From positions 186,001 through 250,000 of the forward strand of contig NZ_JASCRS010000005.1 of assembly GCF_030010235.1 (NCBI RefSeq): 64,000 nucleotides of DNA, in the 5' to 3' direction. Shown here piece after piece: positions 35,071 through 43,336 of this stretch. How positions within the stretch are numbered: position 1 is the stretch's first letter; every line of letters begins with the position of its first letter. The position numbers and the translations under genes were made by a program. This stretch comes from Leucobacter sp. UT-8R-CII-1-4. GTDB lineage: Bacteria > Actinomycetota > Actinomycetes > Actinomycetales > Microbacteriaceae. The notes under the pieces are model-generated. The model was not told where the DNA came from. It saw only the letters and a program-made list of their open reading frames with translations, and searched no databases.

Positions 35071-35855
35071 GGGCAAAGGTTCGCCATAGTGCGAACCGAA
35101 AGCAAACCAACACCGACCATAGCGATTTCACCGCTTGCGAGCATCAGTGCGTCGCTGCGCGACGAAGCCGCGTAAGCCAAAAGTCCGAGCGATCCAACGA
35201 GCACAGCAATGCCCGCGATCGTGAGCACTATCGATACCACCCTTGAATAGCCGCTGAGTCCACGCTTTGACTGCACCGCTCGGGTGCGCAGCGGGCTCAC
35301 AAGAGTCGCGATGGCAAAAGCGAACACAGCGAGAGCTTGCGCGCCGATCAAATCGCTCGGCCTATGCCAGCCATATTCGAGCAGCTGCCACGAAACCACG
35401 CCGAGCAGGACCGATCCGCCGATCATCACCACACCCCGCGCCTGGCTGGGCAACGCCCAGAGCAGCGCGCCGACAACGACGGCATACACCGTCATATGTC
35501 CGCTCGGAAAGGTGTTGGCGACATCGAAATCAATAAGCTCTGGCCGACCAAGCCAGGCATCTTTCAAAATTTGCGAGGCGAGGATCGCCAACGCGCTAAA
35601 CACTGCCACAGTGACGGCGCGCGCAATGCCATGCACCCAGAGAGCGATCAACGAGATTACGGCGAGAGCAATAAGCACCGTGAGTGGCGAAACCAGCTGT
35701 AGTGGCCCAGCAGGGTTTGCGTTGAATGCTGAAGCGTCAAGCACCTTCTCCTCGGCACGCTGACCGAGAAAGCTCCCGACACCCAATAGGTAGGCGAGAC
35801 CTCCGACGAGAAGCGCAAGCAGGGCATAGATCAGCGCACGCAGTCTCGTTTTCAT
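35067..35855 (-). CDS. PAP2 family membrane phosphatase-like protein
   Basis: 262 aa, seven or eight hydrophobic helices. The PAP2 catalytic motifs are present as KDAWLGRP (motif 1), TFPSGH (motif 2, catalytic His) and WQLLEYGWHRPSD (motif 3, nucleophile His and Asp). The Arg usually found at the start of motif 3 is replaced by Trp or shifted, a variation seen in actinobacterial members. It would dephosphorylate lipid phosphates such as undecaprenyl pyrophosphate or phosphatidate at the membrane. The last codons overlap the 3' end of the convergent surface protein gene by 4 bp. Confidence 0.85.
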   Translation of the reverse strand: MKTRLRALIYALLALLVGGLAYLLGVGSFLGQRAEEKVLDASAFNANPAGPLQLVSPLTVLIALAVISLIALWVHGIARAVTVAVFSALAILASQILKDAWLGRPELIDFDVANTFPSGHMTVYAVVVGALLWALPSQARGVVMIGGSVLLGVVSWQLLEYGWHRPSDLIGAQALAVFAFAIATLVSPLRTRAVQSKRGLSGYSRVVSIVLTIAGIAVLVGSLGLLAYAASSRSDALMLASGEIAMVGVGLLSVRTMANLCP

Positions 35856-35886
35856 AATGTTTGAGCCTAGCGACCGAAACTATCAG

Positions 35887-36714
35887 TCAGCTGTGCTGCG
35901 CGGGCGCGTCGGCAGTTCGAACAGCCCACAATGCGAGTGCCGCAGCAGTAGCTACATTCAACGAGTCAACGTCGTGTTCCATTGGAATAGTGACGCATCG
36001 CGTTGACGAGGCAAGTGCGCGTTTACTCAAGCCATCACCCTCAGAACCAAACATCAGGGCCAACTTTTCGGGCACAGCCTGCACAAATTCAGCCAGGTCT
36101 TCGGCATCATCGCGAAGCGCGAAGGCAGCAAGTTCGTAACCGGCCTCGCGGATAAGCGGACCGGCCTCTCGCCAGTGCGGAAGACGCGCCCAAGGCACCT
36201 GCAACACCGCCCCCATGCTCACTCTGACGGCCCGACGATAGAGCGGATCTGCGCATGCAGGCGAGAGCAACACGCCGTCGGCGCCGAGCGCCGCGACAGA
36301 ACGGAAAATCGCGCCAACGTTCGTGTGGTCGGCGAGATCTTCAAGCACGACCACGCGTTTCGACGTGGCAAGCAGCTCAGCAGGATCCAGAGCTGCTGGT
36401 CGATGCATCGAAGCGAGTGCGCCACGGTGCAAATGAAAACCCGTAAGAGCTTCAAGCTGTTCGGCCTCGCCTACGTACACCGTCACATCTGGGTGCTCAG
36501 AAAGCAGGGGCTCAATCTTTGGCAACCACTGCTCAAGAAGAAGTACCGAGCGAGGTTGATGCCCCGCTGCAAGGGCTCGCTCAATGACTTTGGGCGACTC
36601 GGCGAGATAGAGACCTGCCTCGGGCTCAAGCTTTCGCCGCAGTGCTACGTCTGTGAGACTCGTGAAATCTTCAAGCCCTGCTTGGTCGAGGCTGTCGATT
36701 CGTTCTACTCTCAC
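35887..36714 (-). CDS. TrmH/SpoU family RNA 2'-O-methyltransferase
   Basis: 275 aa. An N-terminal substrate-binding region (about 15-110; LYLAESPKVIERALAAG) precedes the SPOUT domain. SPOUT motifs are ADHTNVGAIFRSVAALGADG (motif 1), KLALMFGSEGDGLS (motif 2) and IPMEHDVDSLNVATAAAL (motif 3), which form the knotted S-adenosylmethionine site. The target is rRNA or tRNA and cannot be fixed. It overlaps the upstream hydrolase gene by 4 bp. Confidence 0.92.
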   Translation of the reverse strand: MRVERIDSLDQAGLEDFTSLTDVALRRKLEPEAGLYLAESPKVIERALAAGHQPRSVLLLEQWLPKIEPLLSEHPDVTVYVGEAEQLEALTGFHLHRGALASMHRPAALDPAELLATSKRVVVLEDLADHTNVGAIFRSVAALGADGVLLSPACADPLYRRAVRVSMGAVLQVPWARLPHWREAGPLIREAGYELAAFALRDDAEDLAEFVQAVPEKLALMFGSEGDGLSKRALASSTRCVTIPMEHDVDSLNVATAAALALWAVRTADAPAQHS

Positions 36715-37610
36715 GCGTGCTGTCCGCTCATACTGGGCACTGTCTCTTGTCGCAAAAAGGCCACCATTTCAGCGGCCGCGTAATCGACAGCTTCGTAGTG
36801 CACCAAATGTCCCACCCCAGGAATGATTTTCAAGCTCGCGTCTGCAAGGCGTCTGCTGAGTTCAAGTTGCGCCGTCAACGGAGTGATGTCATCGCGGTCC
36901 CCCGCGATAAGAAGTGTTGGTGTCGTAAAGCTATCGGCATACTGCATGACCGTGTGCGACACCGAGGCTCGAAAAGCTTGCAACAGCGAACGACTGTCGG
37001 CAAAAACACTGAAGTATTGGTGGTGTTGATTGTGAATCCAAGAGCGCAACTCGGCATCGCTCGTCTTGGCCATAACCTCGCTCATCACCCGAACAATGAT
37101 CGGGTTCCCAAGCAGAGCGCGCGAGGGTGCTTCTGGCAGCAAGTCGGCACAGCGGTAGTATCCGATGGCGAACTGCGTCATAAGGGCCTGAGGGCCCTTC
37201 AGCGCTGGTGCTGAGATGGGGTTGATCAACATGGTTCGGCTCGGCGAAAGCCCCTGTGAGAGCGCGTTTGCGACAACAAGTGATCCGAAGGAGTGGCCGA
37301 GGATCGCAAAGCCTGATTGTTGAGGGGCTACTTGCGCAGTGAACTCAATCAGCCATTCGCCGAAAAGGTCAAGCGAGTGTTCCCGATTTGGAATAGCTGG
37401 AGTCTCACCAAAGCCAGGCAGATCGGGCACAATTATCCGCAACTCTGGTGCGAGTTCTGCAGCTGCAATAGCGAGGCCCTGCAATCCGTGGTGATCGCCC
37501 CGGAAGCCGTGCACCAGAACCAGCGGCTCACCGTCAGCCGAACCGTATTGCCATGCACGAGTGAGCACGCCAAGTGTGCTCACTTCAATGGTGTTGATTG
37601 CGTCACTCAC
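36711..37610 (-). CDS. Alpha/beta hydrolase
   Basis: 299 aa. Fold features: oxyanion-hole segment VLVHGFRGDHHGL, nucleophile elbow GHSFGS (about residue 128), acid in LIAGDRDDITPL and catalytic His in GVGHLVHYE. A helical cap lies at about 150-220. No signal peptide. The substrate is unknown. It is first in a two-gene unit with the RNA methyltransferase; that pairing has no obvious functional meaning. Confidence 0.87.
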   Translation of the reverse strand: MSDAINTIEVSTLGVLTRAWQYGSADGEPLVLVHGFRGDHHGLQGLAIAAAELAPELRIIVPDLPGFGETPAIPNREHSLDLFGEWLIEFTAQVAPQQSGFAILGHSFGSLVVANALSQGLSPSRTMLINPISAPALKGPQALMTQFAIGYYRCADLLPEAPSRALLGNPIIVRVMSEVMAKTSDAELRSWIHNQHHQYFSVFADSRSLLQAFRASVSHTVMQYADSFTTPTLLIAGDRDDITPLTAQLELSRRLADASLKIIPGVGHLVHYEAVDYAAAEMVAFLRQETVPSMSGQHA

Positions 37611-37713
37611 CCCAAAAGTCTATTGCGTTCCGGCTGGAAAACCTGCGAGGTGAATTCGTCTCGGGGATCCGACCGGTTCTCGATAGGGTTAAGCACGAAC
37701 GAAAGGATCGCTT

Positions 37714-38412
37714 GTGACCAACACGCTTCCCCTCTGGGCCGAGAACATCGCTGTCTTCGACACCGAGACCACAGGTATTGACACCGCAAACGATCGCGTC
37801 GTGAGCAGCACCATCGCATTACTTGGTAAAAACGGTGAGGTGCTCGAACGCTATGACTGGCTAATTGATCCGGGTATCGAGATTCCCGCGGCAGCAGCCA
37901 ATGTACACGGCATCACGACCGAGGTAGCTCGCACAAGCGGCGTCGAAACTTCGGTGGGCATTAGTCAGCTCGTTGCTCAGCTGCTGAGTATGATCGACCG
38001 CGGGTTTGCGCTGGTTGCCTATAACGCGCCTTTTGACCTGTCGCTGCTCAAGGCGGAAGCGGAACGCAATGGCATTGCCTGGCCGAAGGAAATCGCGCCG
38101 GTTATTGATCCACTTGTAATTGACAAACAGGTAGATCGTTACCGGAAGGGCAAGCGCACGCTTGAGGTTGTTAGCGCCCACTACGGCGTCGAATTAGGCA
38201 CAGCCCACGACGCCGGCGAAGATGCAATCGCCGCGGGCAGAGTGCTGCAGGGCCTCGCTCTGAGGTATGCGCATGTGCTGCCCGCAGAGGTTATGCAGCT
38301 TCATGAGGCGCAGGTTGCCTGGGCCGCGAATCAGGCGGCGAGCTTTCAGGAGTACATGCGCCGTGTACGTGACCCAAACTTCACGGCCGAGGGTGGCTGG
38401 CCAATTCGCTAG
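37714..38412 (+). CDS. DEDDh 3'-5' exonuclease, DNA polymerase III epsilon-like
   Basis: 232 aa. Exo I is VFDTETTGID, the Exo II region is LVAYNAPFDLSLL, and Exo III is HDAGEDAIAAGRVL, giving the D-E-D-D residues and the general-base His. Residues 1-175 form the exonuclease domain; the rest is helical. No polymerase or UvrC domain is attached, so it is a free-standing proofreading or repair nuclease. The start is GTG preceded by AAAGGA. Confidence 0.9.
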   Translation: MTNTLPLWAENIAVFDTETTGIDTANDRVVSSTIALLGKNGEVLERYDWLIDPGIEIPAAAANVHGITTEVARTSGVETSVGISQLVAQLLSMIDRGFALVAYNAPFDLSLLKAEAERNGIAWPKEIAPVIDPLVIDKQVDRYRKGKRTLEVVSAHYGVELGTAHDAGEDAIAAGRVLQGLALRYAHVLPAEVMQLHEAQVAWAANQAASFQEYMRRVRDPNFTAEGGWPIR

Positions 38413-38423
38413 TTGATTGTGGG

Positions 38424-38481
38424 CTTGGTGTTCACCAAGTCCACTCAACGACGCGTTTGCAGGGCTGCTGCGCTGCAGCCC
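38424..38481. other. Two small hairpins downstream of the exonuclease gene
   Basis: CTTGGTG-TT-CACCAAG spans 38424-38439 and GGGCTGC-N6-GCAGCCC spans 38462-38481. Neither has a T-run. They may act with the next hairpin as a compound terminator for the exonuclease gene. Confidence 0.35.
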
Positions 38482-38503
38482 AGAGTCTCAGCAAACAGGC
38501 AAC

Positions 38504-38536
38504 AAAAAAAGCGGCGGGGTCTCCCCCGCCGCTTTT
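38504..38536 (-). terminator. Intrinsic terminator of rpmE2
   Basis: AAAAGCGGCGGGG at 38507-38519 pairs with CCCCGCCGCTTTT at 38524-38536 around a 4-nt loop. On the minus strand the stem runs into seven T residues (38510-38504), a classical intrinsic terminator 17 bp after the L31 stop. Four T residues on the plus side make it partly bidirectional. Confidence 0.9.
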
Positions 38537-38552
38537 CATTGGTGCGTAAAAC

Positions 38553-38801
38553 TTACGCGCCGAAGCCCTTGAAGCGCTGGTTGAACTTGTCGATACGACC
38601 AGCCGAGTCGAGAATACGCTGCTTGCCGGTGTAGAACGGGTGCGAAGCGCTCGAGATTTCAACGTCGATCACTGGGTAGCTAGCGCCGTCGAGCTCGATG
38701 GTCTTGTCGCTAGTCATGGTGCTGCGAGTGAGGAAGGTCTCGCCCGAAGCCAGATCGCGGAAGACGATGGCGTTGTATTCGGGGTGGATCTCGGTCTTCA
38801 T
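38553..38801 (-). CDS. rpmE2: 50S ribosomal protein L31 type B
   Basis: 82 aa. The type B form is recognised by [16 protein letters not shown], ending in QRFKGFGA. It has no Cys at all, so it is the zinc-free version that can replace zinc-binding L31 when zinc is scarce. In many Actinobacteria this paralog is under Zur control, but no Zur-like palindrome was found in the roughly 110 bp upstream. The start is ATG after AAAGGAAC. The frame extends 23 codons further upstream without family similarity. Confidence 0.95.
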   Translation of the reverse strand: MKTEIHPEYNAIVFRDLASGETFLTRSTMTSDKTIELDGASYPVIDVEISSASHPFYTGKQRILDSAGRIDKFNQRFKGFGA

Positions 38802-38912
38802 GATGTTCCTTTGAAATGGTATTTGGGTGGAAGGAGCGCTGAAACACTCAAAAACTACGGTGCGAAACACACGCGGTCAGTGCACCAAGGTTCTACTTTA
38901 GCAGAAAAACGT

Positions 38913-39698
38913 TCAGAATCTGGCAGTGGCGGCGTAACGACCACGCTCATTGCTGAGTTCAAACTGCATACCGAAGGTAGCCGCAAGGTTTTCTTCGGTA
39001 AGTGTGGTCTCAATCGGGCCGGCAGCCTGCGCCATACCGTCGCGAATCAACATCACATGAGTGAACCCTGGCGGGATCTCCTCGACGTGGTGCGTGACCA
39101 TGATCATCGCCGGAGAACTCGGTGACTGCGCAAAACCAGAGAGCATCTGCAGCAGACGCTCGCGTGCACCAAGATCAAGGCTTGCGCTCGGCTCGTCGAG
39201 CAGCAGCATCTCAGGGTCTGTCATTACTGCGCGGGCAATCATTGCGCGCTTGCGCTCGCCATCGCTCAGCGTTCCGAACGGCGCGTCGGCCAAATCAGTG
39301 AGCTGCCACTCAGCAAGAATCCGGTTTGCCTGACGGGTGTCCATCTCGTCATAGTGCTCATTCCATCGGCCCTCTACGCCATAGGCGGCAGTCAGCACCA
39401 GGTCGCGAACGGTCTCGTTTGCTGGGATCCTGCGCGCTGTAGCAGTCGACGCGAAGCCAAGACGGTTGCGAAATTCCCAAATGTCGAAAGTTCCGAGGCG
39501 TTCGCCAAGCACATCAACGGTGCCCGTCGTCGGGTAATCGTTTGCCGTGGCGATACGAAGCAGGGTGGTTTTTCCGGCACCATTTGGGCCGAGGATCACC
39601 CAGCGCTGGGTTTCGTCTACTTCCCAGTTGATACCGCCCAGAATGGGTCGGCCGTTTCGAACGTAGGTGACATCGCTGAAGCGCAACACATTCGTCAT
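38913..39698 (-). CDS. ABC transporter ATP-binding protein (stand-alone)
   Basis: 261 aa. Walker A is GPNGAGKTTLLR near residue 40, the signature is LSDGERKRAMIARAV (unusual SDGE form), Walker B is MLLLDEPSASLD and the H-loop is MVTHHVEEIP. It resembles ModF-like ATPases with no dedicated permease. The true start is MTNVLRF: the in-frame extension upstream overlaps serB on the other strand and has no family similarity. Only 24 bp separate this start from the divergent serB start. Function unknown. Confidence 0.9.
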   Translation of the reverse strand: MTNVLRFSDVTYVRNGRPILGGINWEVDETQRWVILGPNGAGKTTLLRIATANDYPTTGTVDVLGERLGTFDIWEFRNRLGFASTATARRIPANETVRDLVLTAAYGVEGRWNEHYDEMDTRQANRILAEWQLTDLADAPFGTLSDGERKRAMIARAVMTDPEMLLLDEPSASLDLGARERLLQMLSGFAQSPSSPAMIMVTHHVEEIPPGFTHVMLIRDGMAQAAGPIETTLTEENLAATFGMQFELSNERGRYAATARF

Positions 39699-39722
39699 AG
39701 AACTAACCCTATCCTTGTCGGT

Positions 39723-40373
39723 ATGACTTCTTCTGGTGCCACACGCCCACTTGTCGTGCTTGATTGCGACTCCACCACAATTCAGGACGAGGTGATCGAA
39801 CTTATTGCCGAGGCCGCCGGCACTCGCGAGCTTGTCGCTGAGATCACTGAGCGCGCGATGCAGGGCAGTCTTGATTTCTCCGCGAGCCTGAAGGAACGTG
39901 TCGAAACCCTTGCTGGTACGCCCGACACTGTGTTTGCAGAAACAGTTGAGAAGGTTCGCCTTTCGACAGGTATTCGCGAACTTGTTGCTGCGGTGCACGA
40001 GCGTGGCGGCAAGGTGGGAGTTGTCTCGGGCGGATTCCACGAGGTTCTTGATCCCCTGGCGGAAGACCTCGGTATTGACTTCTGGCGCGCCAACCGGCTC
40101 GAGGTCTCAGCGGGCACCCTTACCGGGCAGACTCTCGGGCCGATCGTGGACGCAGCAGCAAAAGCCGTAGCGCTGCGTGAATGGGCTGCAGAAACCGGCA
40201 TTCCCCTCTCTGCCACAATCGCGATTGGCGATGGCGCAAACGACCTGAAGATGATGGAAGTAGCCGCCATCTCGGTGGCCTTCAACGCGAAGCCGATCGT
40301 GCGCGAACAGGCAGACGTCTCAATTGAAGACGATCTGGCCAAAGTAATCCCCCTGCTAGATACGCTGAACTAA
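39723..40373 (+). CDS. serB: Phosphoserine phosphatase SerB
   Basis: 216 aa. HAD-family enzyme for the last step of serine synthesis. Motif I is VLDCDSTTIQDE (nucleophile Asp and acid Asp), motif II is VVSGGFHEV, the Lys motif lies in AKAVALREW and motif III is AIGDGANDLKMM. It lacks the N-terminal ACT-like domains of longer SerB proteins. The ATG lies 24 bp from the divergent ABC ATPase start and has a poor ribosome binding site, so leaderless translation is possible. Confidence 0.93.
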   Translation: MTSSGATRPLVVLDCDSTTIQDEVIELIAEAAGTRELVAEITERAMQGSLDFSASLKERVETLAGTPDTVFAETVEKVRLSTGIRELVAAVHERGGKVGVVSGGFHEVLDPLAEDLGIDFWRANRLEVSAGTLTGQTLGPIVDAAAKAVALREWAAETGIPLSATIAIGDGANDLKMMEVAAISVAFNAKPIVREQADVSIEDDLAKVIPLLDTLN

Positions 40374-40421
40374 CGACTCAATGCTCGCGAGGGTTGAGTC
40401 TACGAGCGGAAGAGAGCCAAG

Positions 40422-40817
40422 ATGACTCGAATAAATGGACGGAAGCTCGGTATTTGGAGTCTGCGAATTGACGCCATCTACTGCCTCATCCTCGGCGCAT
40501 TCGTGGCAATAACAGCGCCTCAACTCTCTCGCGTCATCGCCCTGCCGATGCCACTCATCGCGGGCACCGGCTTGCTAGTAGCGATTTGGGCGATGCTCGT
40601 TTGGCGGATGGTTCAACGCATGCGTATTCGCCTCGCGCTACAGCTCGTGATGGGCGTAAACATTGTGGCGGCACTGCTCATCGTCGCCGCCTCACTCACT
40701 TCGGCCAGCACTCTAGTGATGTTCATTGTGGTTGCCGTTGCGATCGACGTAGCTCTTTTTGCGGTGAGCCAGGCCGTTGCGATTCGCAACATCGGGCCGG
40801 CGCTTCTTGCTAGGTAG
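40422..40817 (+). CDS. Small membrane protein of unknown function
   Basis: 131 aa with four predicted helices (about residues 10-30, 42-62, 72-92 and 98-118) and short loops. The pattern and length suggest a DoxX/DUF-like small integral membrane protein, but no family was recognised. GAGAGCCAAG precedes the ATG. It stands 48 bp after serB and may be cotranscribed. A strong hairpin follows. Confidence 0.7.
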   Translation: MTRINGRKLGIWSLRIDAIYCLILGAFVAITAPQLSRVIALPMPLIAGTGLLVAIWAMLVWRMVQRMRIRLALQLVMGVNIVAALLIVAASLTSASTLVMFIVVAVAIDVALFAVSQAVAIRNIGPALLAR

Positions 40818-40855
40818 CCGAAAGCATTGAGCGCGGGCATGAGCTTCCGCGCAAA

Positions 40856-40901
40856 CAAAGCGCCGGCCTGTTCAACACCAAGTGAACAGGCCGGCGCTTT
40901 G
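40856..40901. terminator. Strong bidirectional hairpin terminator
   Basis: CAAAGCGCCGGCCTGTTCA at 40856-40874 pairs perfectly with its complement at 40883-40901, a 19-bp stem with an 8-nt loop. CTTTG flanks both feet. It is shared by the small membrane protein gene and the convergent fabG gene. Confidence 0.85.
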
Positions 40902-40924
40902 TATTAGCCGATAAAGGGTTCTTG

Positions 40925-41052
40925 AAAGGGCACGCTAGTGCCCCATGCCCGCTCCGCCGCTACAGGCAACGCAAAGCGTTGCGCGGCGCGTGCGCCGAGA
41001 CCGACAGGTCTCGGATATTTGGCAGTAAAAGGGCACGCTAGTGCCCCATGCC
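40925..41052 (-). repeat. Duplicated fabG 3' end with stop-codon hairpin, plus three hairpins between copies
   Basis: A 25-bp sequence occurs at 40925-40949 and at 41028-41052, identical. The right copy is the end of fabG: its stop codon (41038-41040) lies in the loop of GGGCAC-TAGC-GTGCCC, and four T residues follow on the minus strand, so it is also a compact intrinsic terminator. The left copy repeats codons and stop, and its minus-strand translation reads SGGAGMGH before the stop, close to fabG's DGGLGMGH. Between them lie three consecutive hairpins at 40966-40982, 40984-40997 and 40995-41014. No transposase is present. Confidence 0.85.
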
Positions 41053-41748
41053 AAGTCCACCATCGACTGGAATAACAGCTCCCGAAATGTAGGCGGCGTC
41101 GTCGCCCGCGAGCCACGCAGCCACGCCGGCAATCTCTGAAACTTGACCAAAACGTGCGGCAGGAATCGAATCGAGGTACTGCTTCTGCTGAGCCTCTGGG
41201 AGCTCTGCGGTCATATCAGTTTCAATGAAACCCGGCGCAATAACGTTGGCGGTGATACCTCGGCTGCCAAGCTCACGAGTAAGCGAGCGAGCGAAACCGA
41301 CGAGCGCAGCCTTCGAAGACGAGTAATTGATCTGTCCTGGCGATCCGTACAGGCCAACAACACTTGAAATCAGAATGACACGACCGAAGCGTCCCTTCAA
41401 CAGTCCCTTTGCGGCGCGCTTGACGACCCGGAAGGTACCGGTGAGGTTCGTATCGATGACCTCGGTGAAGTCTTCTTCACTCATGCGCAGGAGCAGCATG
41501 TCGCGCGTGATTCCGGCGTTTGCTACAACAACCTCCACCGGACCAAGCGTTGCCTCAACCTCGGTGAAGGCAGCATCAATTGACGCAGAATCATTCATCT
41601 CTGCCCGAACGGTCAACGCCCCTTCTGGCCCTTCGCCCGATCGAGCGGTGACGGCCACACGGTGGCCCTCCTCGATCATGCGCTGTGCGATGGCAAAACC
41701 GATACCTCGGTTGCCTCCGGTGACGAGAACGGTGCGGGCGGTGCTCAT
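41038..41748 (-). CDS. fabG: 3-oxoacyl-[ACP] reductase FabG
   Basis: 236 aa short-chain dehydrogenase. NADP(H) motif is VTGGNRGIGFAIA near the N-terminus, then VVANAGI, catalytic Ser in ILISSVVGLYGSPG, and YSSSKAAL with Tyr and Lys. It reduces 3-oxoacyl-ACP in fatty acid elongation. It is slightly shorter than average. The C-terminus GLGMGH with its stop codon is repeated 103 bp downstream. The gene stands alone, divergent from the DUF3099 gene. Confidence 0.93.
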   Translation of the reverse strand: MSTARTVLVTGGNRGIGFAIAQRMIEEGHRVAVTARSGEGPEGALTVRAEMNDSASIDAAFTEVEATLGPVEVVVANAGITRDMLLLRMSEEDFTEVIDTNLTGTFRVVKRAAKGLLKGRFGRVILISSVVGLYGSPGQINYSSSKAALVGFARSLTRELGSRGITANVIAPGFIETDMTAELPEAQQKQYLDSIPAARFGQVSEIAGVAAWLAGDDAAYISGAVIPVDGGLGMGH

Positions 41749-41802
41749 ATGGATCCTTTCATCCGATGACGCCCAGCCTAGTAGGAGTGAAGCGGAGTAG
41801 GC

Positions 41803-42180
41803 TTGAGCGTCGTGGCGAAGCAGTACAAACTCACTTCGGTTGGGGTTAACCCAACGCGCGATCGCGCGTATCGAATGCGAATGTACTTTTTGACGATGAC
41901 CCTGCGCATGGCCTGCGTAATCTCACTCTTCTGGGTGCGCGGCCCCTGGATCATTCTGGTAGCAATTGGCGCCATCGTGCTGCCCTACGTTGCCGTGCTA
42001 ATTGCGAATGCCGTCTCGCATGTCGGCGGCACCGCGCCCGACGCGCCGACCCCGCACGAACTCTCTGCCCCAGAAAAACCCGTAGAGCCAAGCGACGCTT
42101 CGGCGCCACCGAGCCAAACGATTATCGTGATCGACGCACCAGCGGAGCGCCGATCACGCGGAGAGGGGCAACAACCGTGA
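41803..42180 (+). CDS. DUF3099 family membrane protein
   Basis: 125 aa. YKLTSVGVNPTRDRAYRMRMYF followed by two membrane helices (about residues 35-50 and 55-80) is the DUF3099 pattern, described here by its ends YKLTSVG and IVLPYVAVLIANA. The tail of about 45 residues is Pro/Ser/Glu-rich. Function unknown. The start is TTG at 41803 with GGAG five bases ahead; GTG at 41812 is possible. It overlaps the next gene (GTGA) and begins a three-gene unit with SURF1. Confidence 0.8.
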   Translation: MSVVAKQYKLTSVGVNPTRDRAYRMRMYFLTMTLRMACVISLFWVRGPWIILVAIGAIVLPYVAVLIANAVSHVGGTAPDAPTPHELSAPEKPVEPSDASAPPSQTIIVIDAPAERRSRGEGQQP

Positions 42181-42431
42181 TCGGCATGCTTGGCGGGGAG
42201 CACCCCGCTGAACGCGAGTGCTCGCGCGCAGGCTGTCAGCGCGATGCGGTATCTGCGATCCGCTGGCGAAACCCGAAGATTCACGATGAGCATCGTCGCA
42301 AGACCTGGCTCGCTTGCGCAGAACACATCGAATATCTGAGAGACTTCCTAGAGGCGCGTTCGTTTCCGCTTGAGGTTATTTCGTTGGATCGCCTCGCAAC
42401 GAACACGCCAAGCGATGAGAGGCAGGCATGA
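42177..42431 (+). CDS. Small conserved actinobacterial protein, probable zinc-binding
   Basis: 84 aa, no membrane helix. Two Cys in CSRAGCQ (about 15-20), a mid segment WRNPKIHDEHRRKTWLACAEH with a third Cys and several His, and a conserved FLEARSFPLEV. The Cys/His spacing suggests a metal site. The family is common in Actinobacteria, always near SURF1 in my recollection, but has no established role. It overlaps both neighbours by 4 bp. Starts with GTG. Confidence 0.75.
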   Translation: MIGMLGGEHPAERECSRAGCQRDAVSAIRWRNPKIHDEHRRKTWLACAEHIEYLRDFLEARSFPLEVISLDRLATNTPSDERQA

Positions 42432-43282
42432 CGACAGCACCGCAGGTCGGTTGGAGTTTTCTTCGAACCAGGCGCTGGATCGGATACTTTGCACTGCTCA
42501 TCGTGTTTAGCATCGCCTGTGTCTGGCTGGGTAATTGGCAGTTTGAGCGCCGCGCCGAGGCCCGTGCTGAAATCGCACGCATTGATAACAACTACGACGC
42601 TGCTCCAATGACACTGAGCGACGCCGTGCCGAGTTTCACTGATTTTGATGAAGATGCTCGCAAGTGGCAGCCGGTTGAATTGCGCGGGCAGTACGTTGGC
42701 GAAGAATACTTAGCCCGAAACCGACCCGGCGTAAACGGTGTGGGCTCGAACCTTCTGCAAGCATTTGAACTTGATAACGGTACCGTCGTGTTTATTGACC
42801 GCGGCTGGGTGCCGGTTTCTGGCACAGACGTCGTGCCAGAGGGTCTGCCTGCGGCACCGGAGGGTGAAACCACCGTACTCGCGCGGCTTCGAGCGAGCGA
42901 GCCGGAGATTCCTGGCCGCACCTCGGTTGGGCGTTTCGTGCCGAGCATTAATGGTACTGAACTCGCTCAGGTCGCTGGCCTAGAGGAAGACGTCTACACG
43001 GGCGCTTACGGGCAGCTGATTGAAGAGCATCCAGCTGCAGAGACCGGTGTGCTTGCGGTTCGCCCAGAACGTGATGAGGGACCACACCTTTCATATGCGC
43101 TGCAATGGTACGTCTTTATTCTGATCGCGACCATTGGTCTCGCCTACGGCGCCCGCCAGGAGTTCCGGTCGTTTAACGCTGAGGGCGAATCCGTTCGCCG
43201 TGAGGACGAACGCCGTGCCGAACGCAAACGCAAGCGTGGTCCGAGTGACGCCGATGAGGAAGATGCGCTTCTGGGCAGCTAA
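42428..43282 (+). CDS. SURF1 family cytochrome oxidase assembly protein
   Basis: 284 aa. Two membrane helices, at about residues 18-38 and 218-238, flank an extracytoplasmic domain. The hallmarks are WLGNWQFERRAEA after helix 1, and VFIDRGWVPVSG, then SYALQWYVFILIATIGLAYG at helix 2. It helps insert heme a into subunit I of cytochrome oxidase, consistent with ctaE, ctaA and ctaB in the window. The C-terminal tail is very charged (Glu/Arg-rich, about 40 residues). The start overlaps the previous stop. Confidence 0.92.
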   Translation: MTTAPQVGWSFLRTRRWIGYFALLIVFSIACVWLGNWQFERRAEARAEIARIDNNYDAAPMTLSDAVPSFTDFDEDARKWQPVELRGQYVGEEYLARNRPGVNGVGSNLLQAFELDNGTVVFIDRGWVPVSGTDVVPEGLPAAPEGETTVLARLRASEPEIPGRTSVGRFVPSINGTELAQVAGLEEDVYTGAYGQLIEEHPAAETGVLAVRPERDEGPHLSYALQWYVFILIATIGLAYGARQEFRSFNAEGESVRREDERRAERKRKRGPSDADEEDALLGS

Positions 43283-43336
43283 GTTCGCTCGCCACGCTTT
43301 AGCGGATCCGCTTTGCTCTTGCCTCAGGCAACTAAA

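Noticed and set aside
38413..38552. tRNA gene suggested by hairpins
   Set aside because: Hairpins do not form a cloverleaf and no T-loop GGTTCGAATCC-like sequence is present.
38802..38912. Zur box upstream of rpmE2
   Set aside because: No palindrome resembling the actinobacterial Zur consensus was found.
39354..39722. Upstream in-frame extension of serB
   Set aside because: It overlaps the ABC ATPase gene on the other strand and has no similarity to SerB; the DCDST motif starts only after 39723.
40925..41052. Insertion element with target-site duplication
   Set aside because: The 79-bp interior has no transposase, no terminal inverted repeats, and one copy is simply the fabG end.
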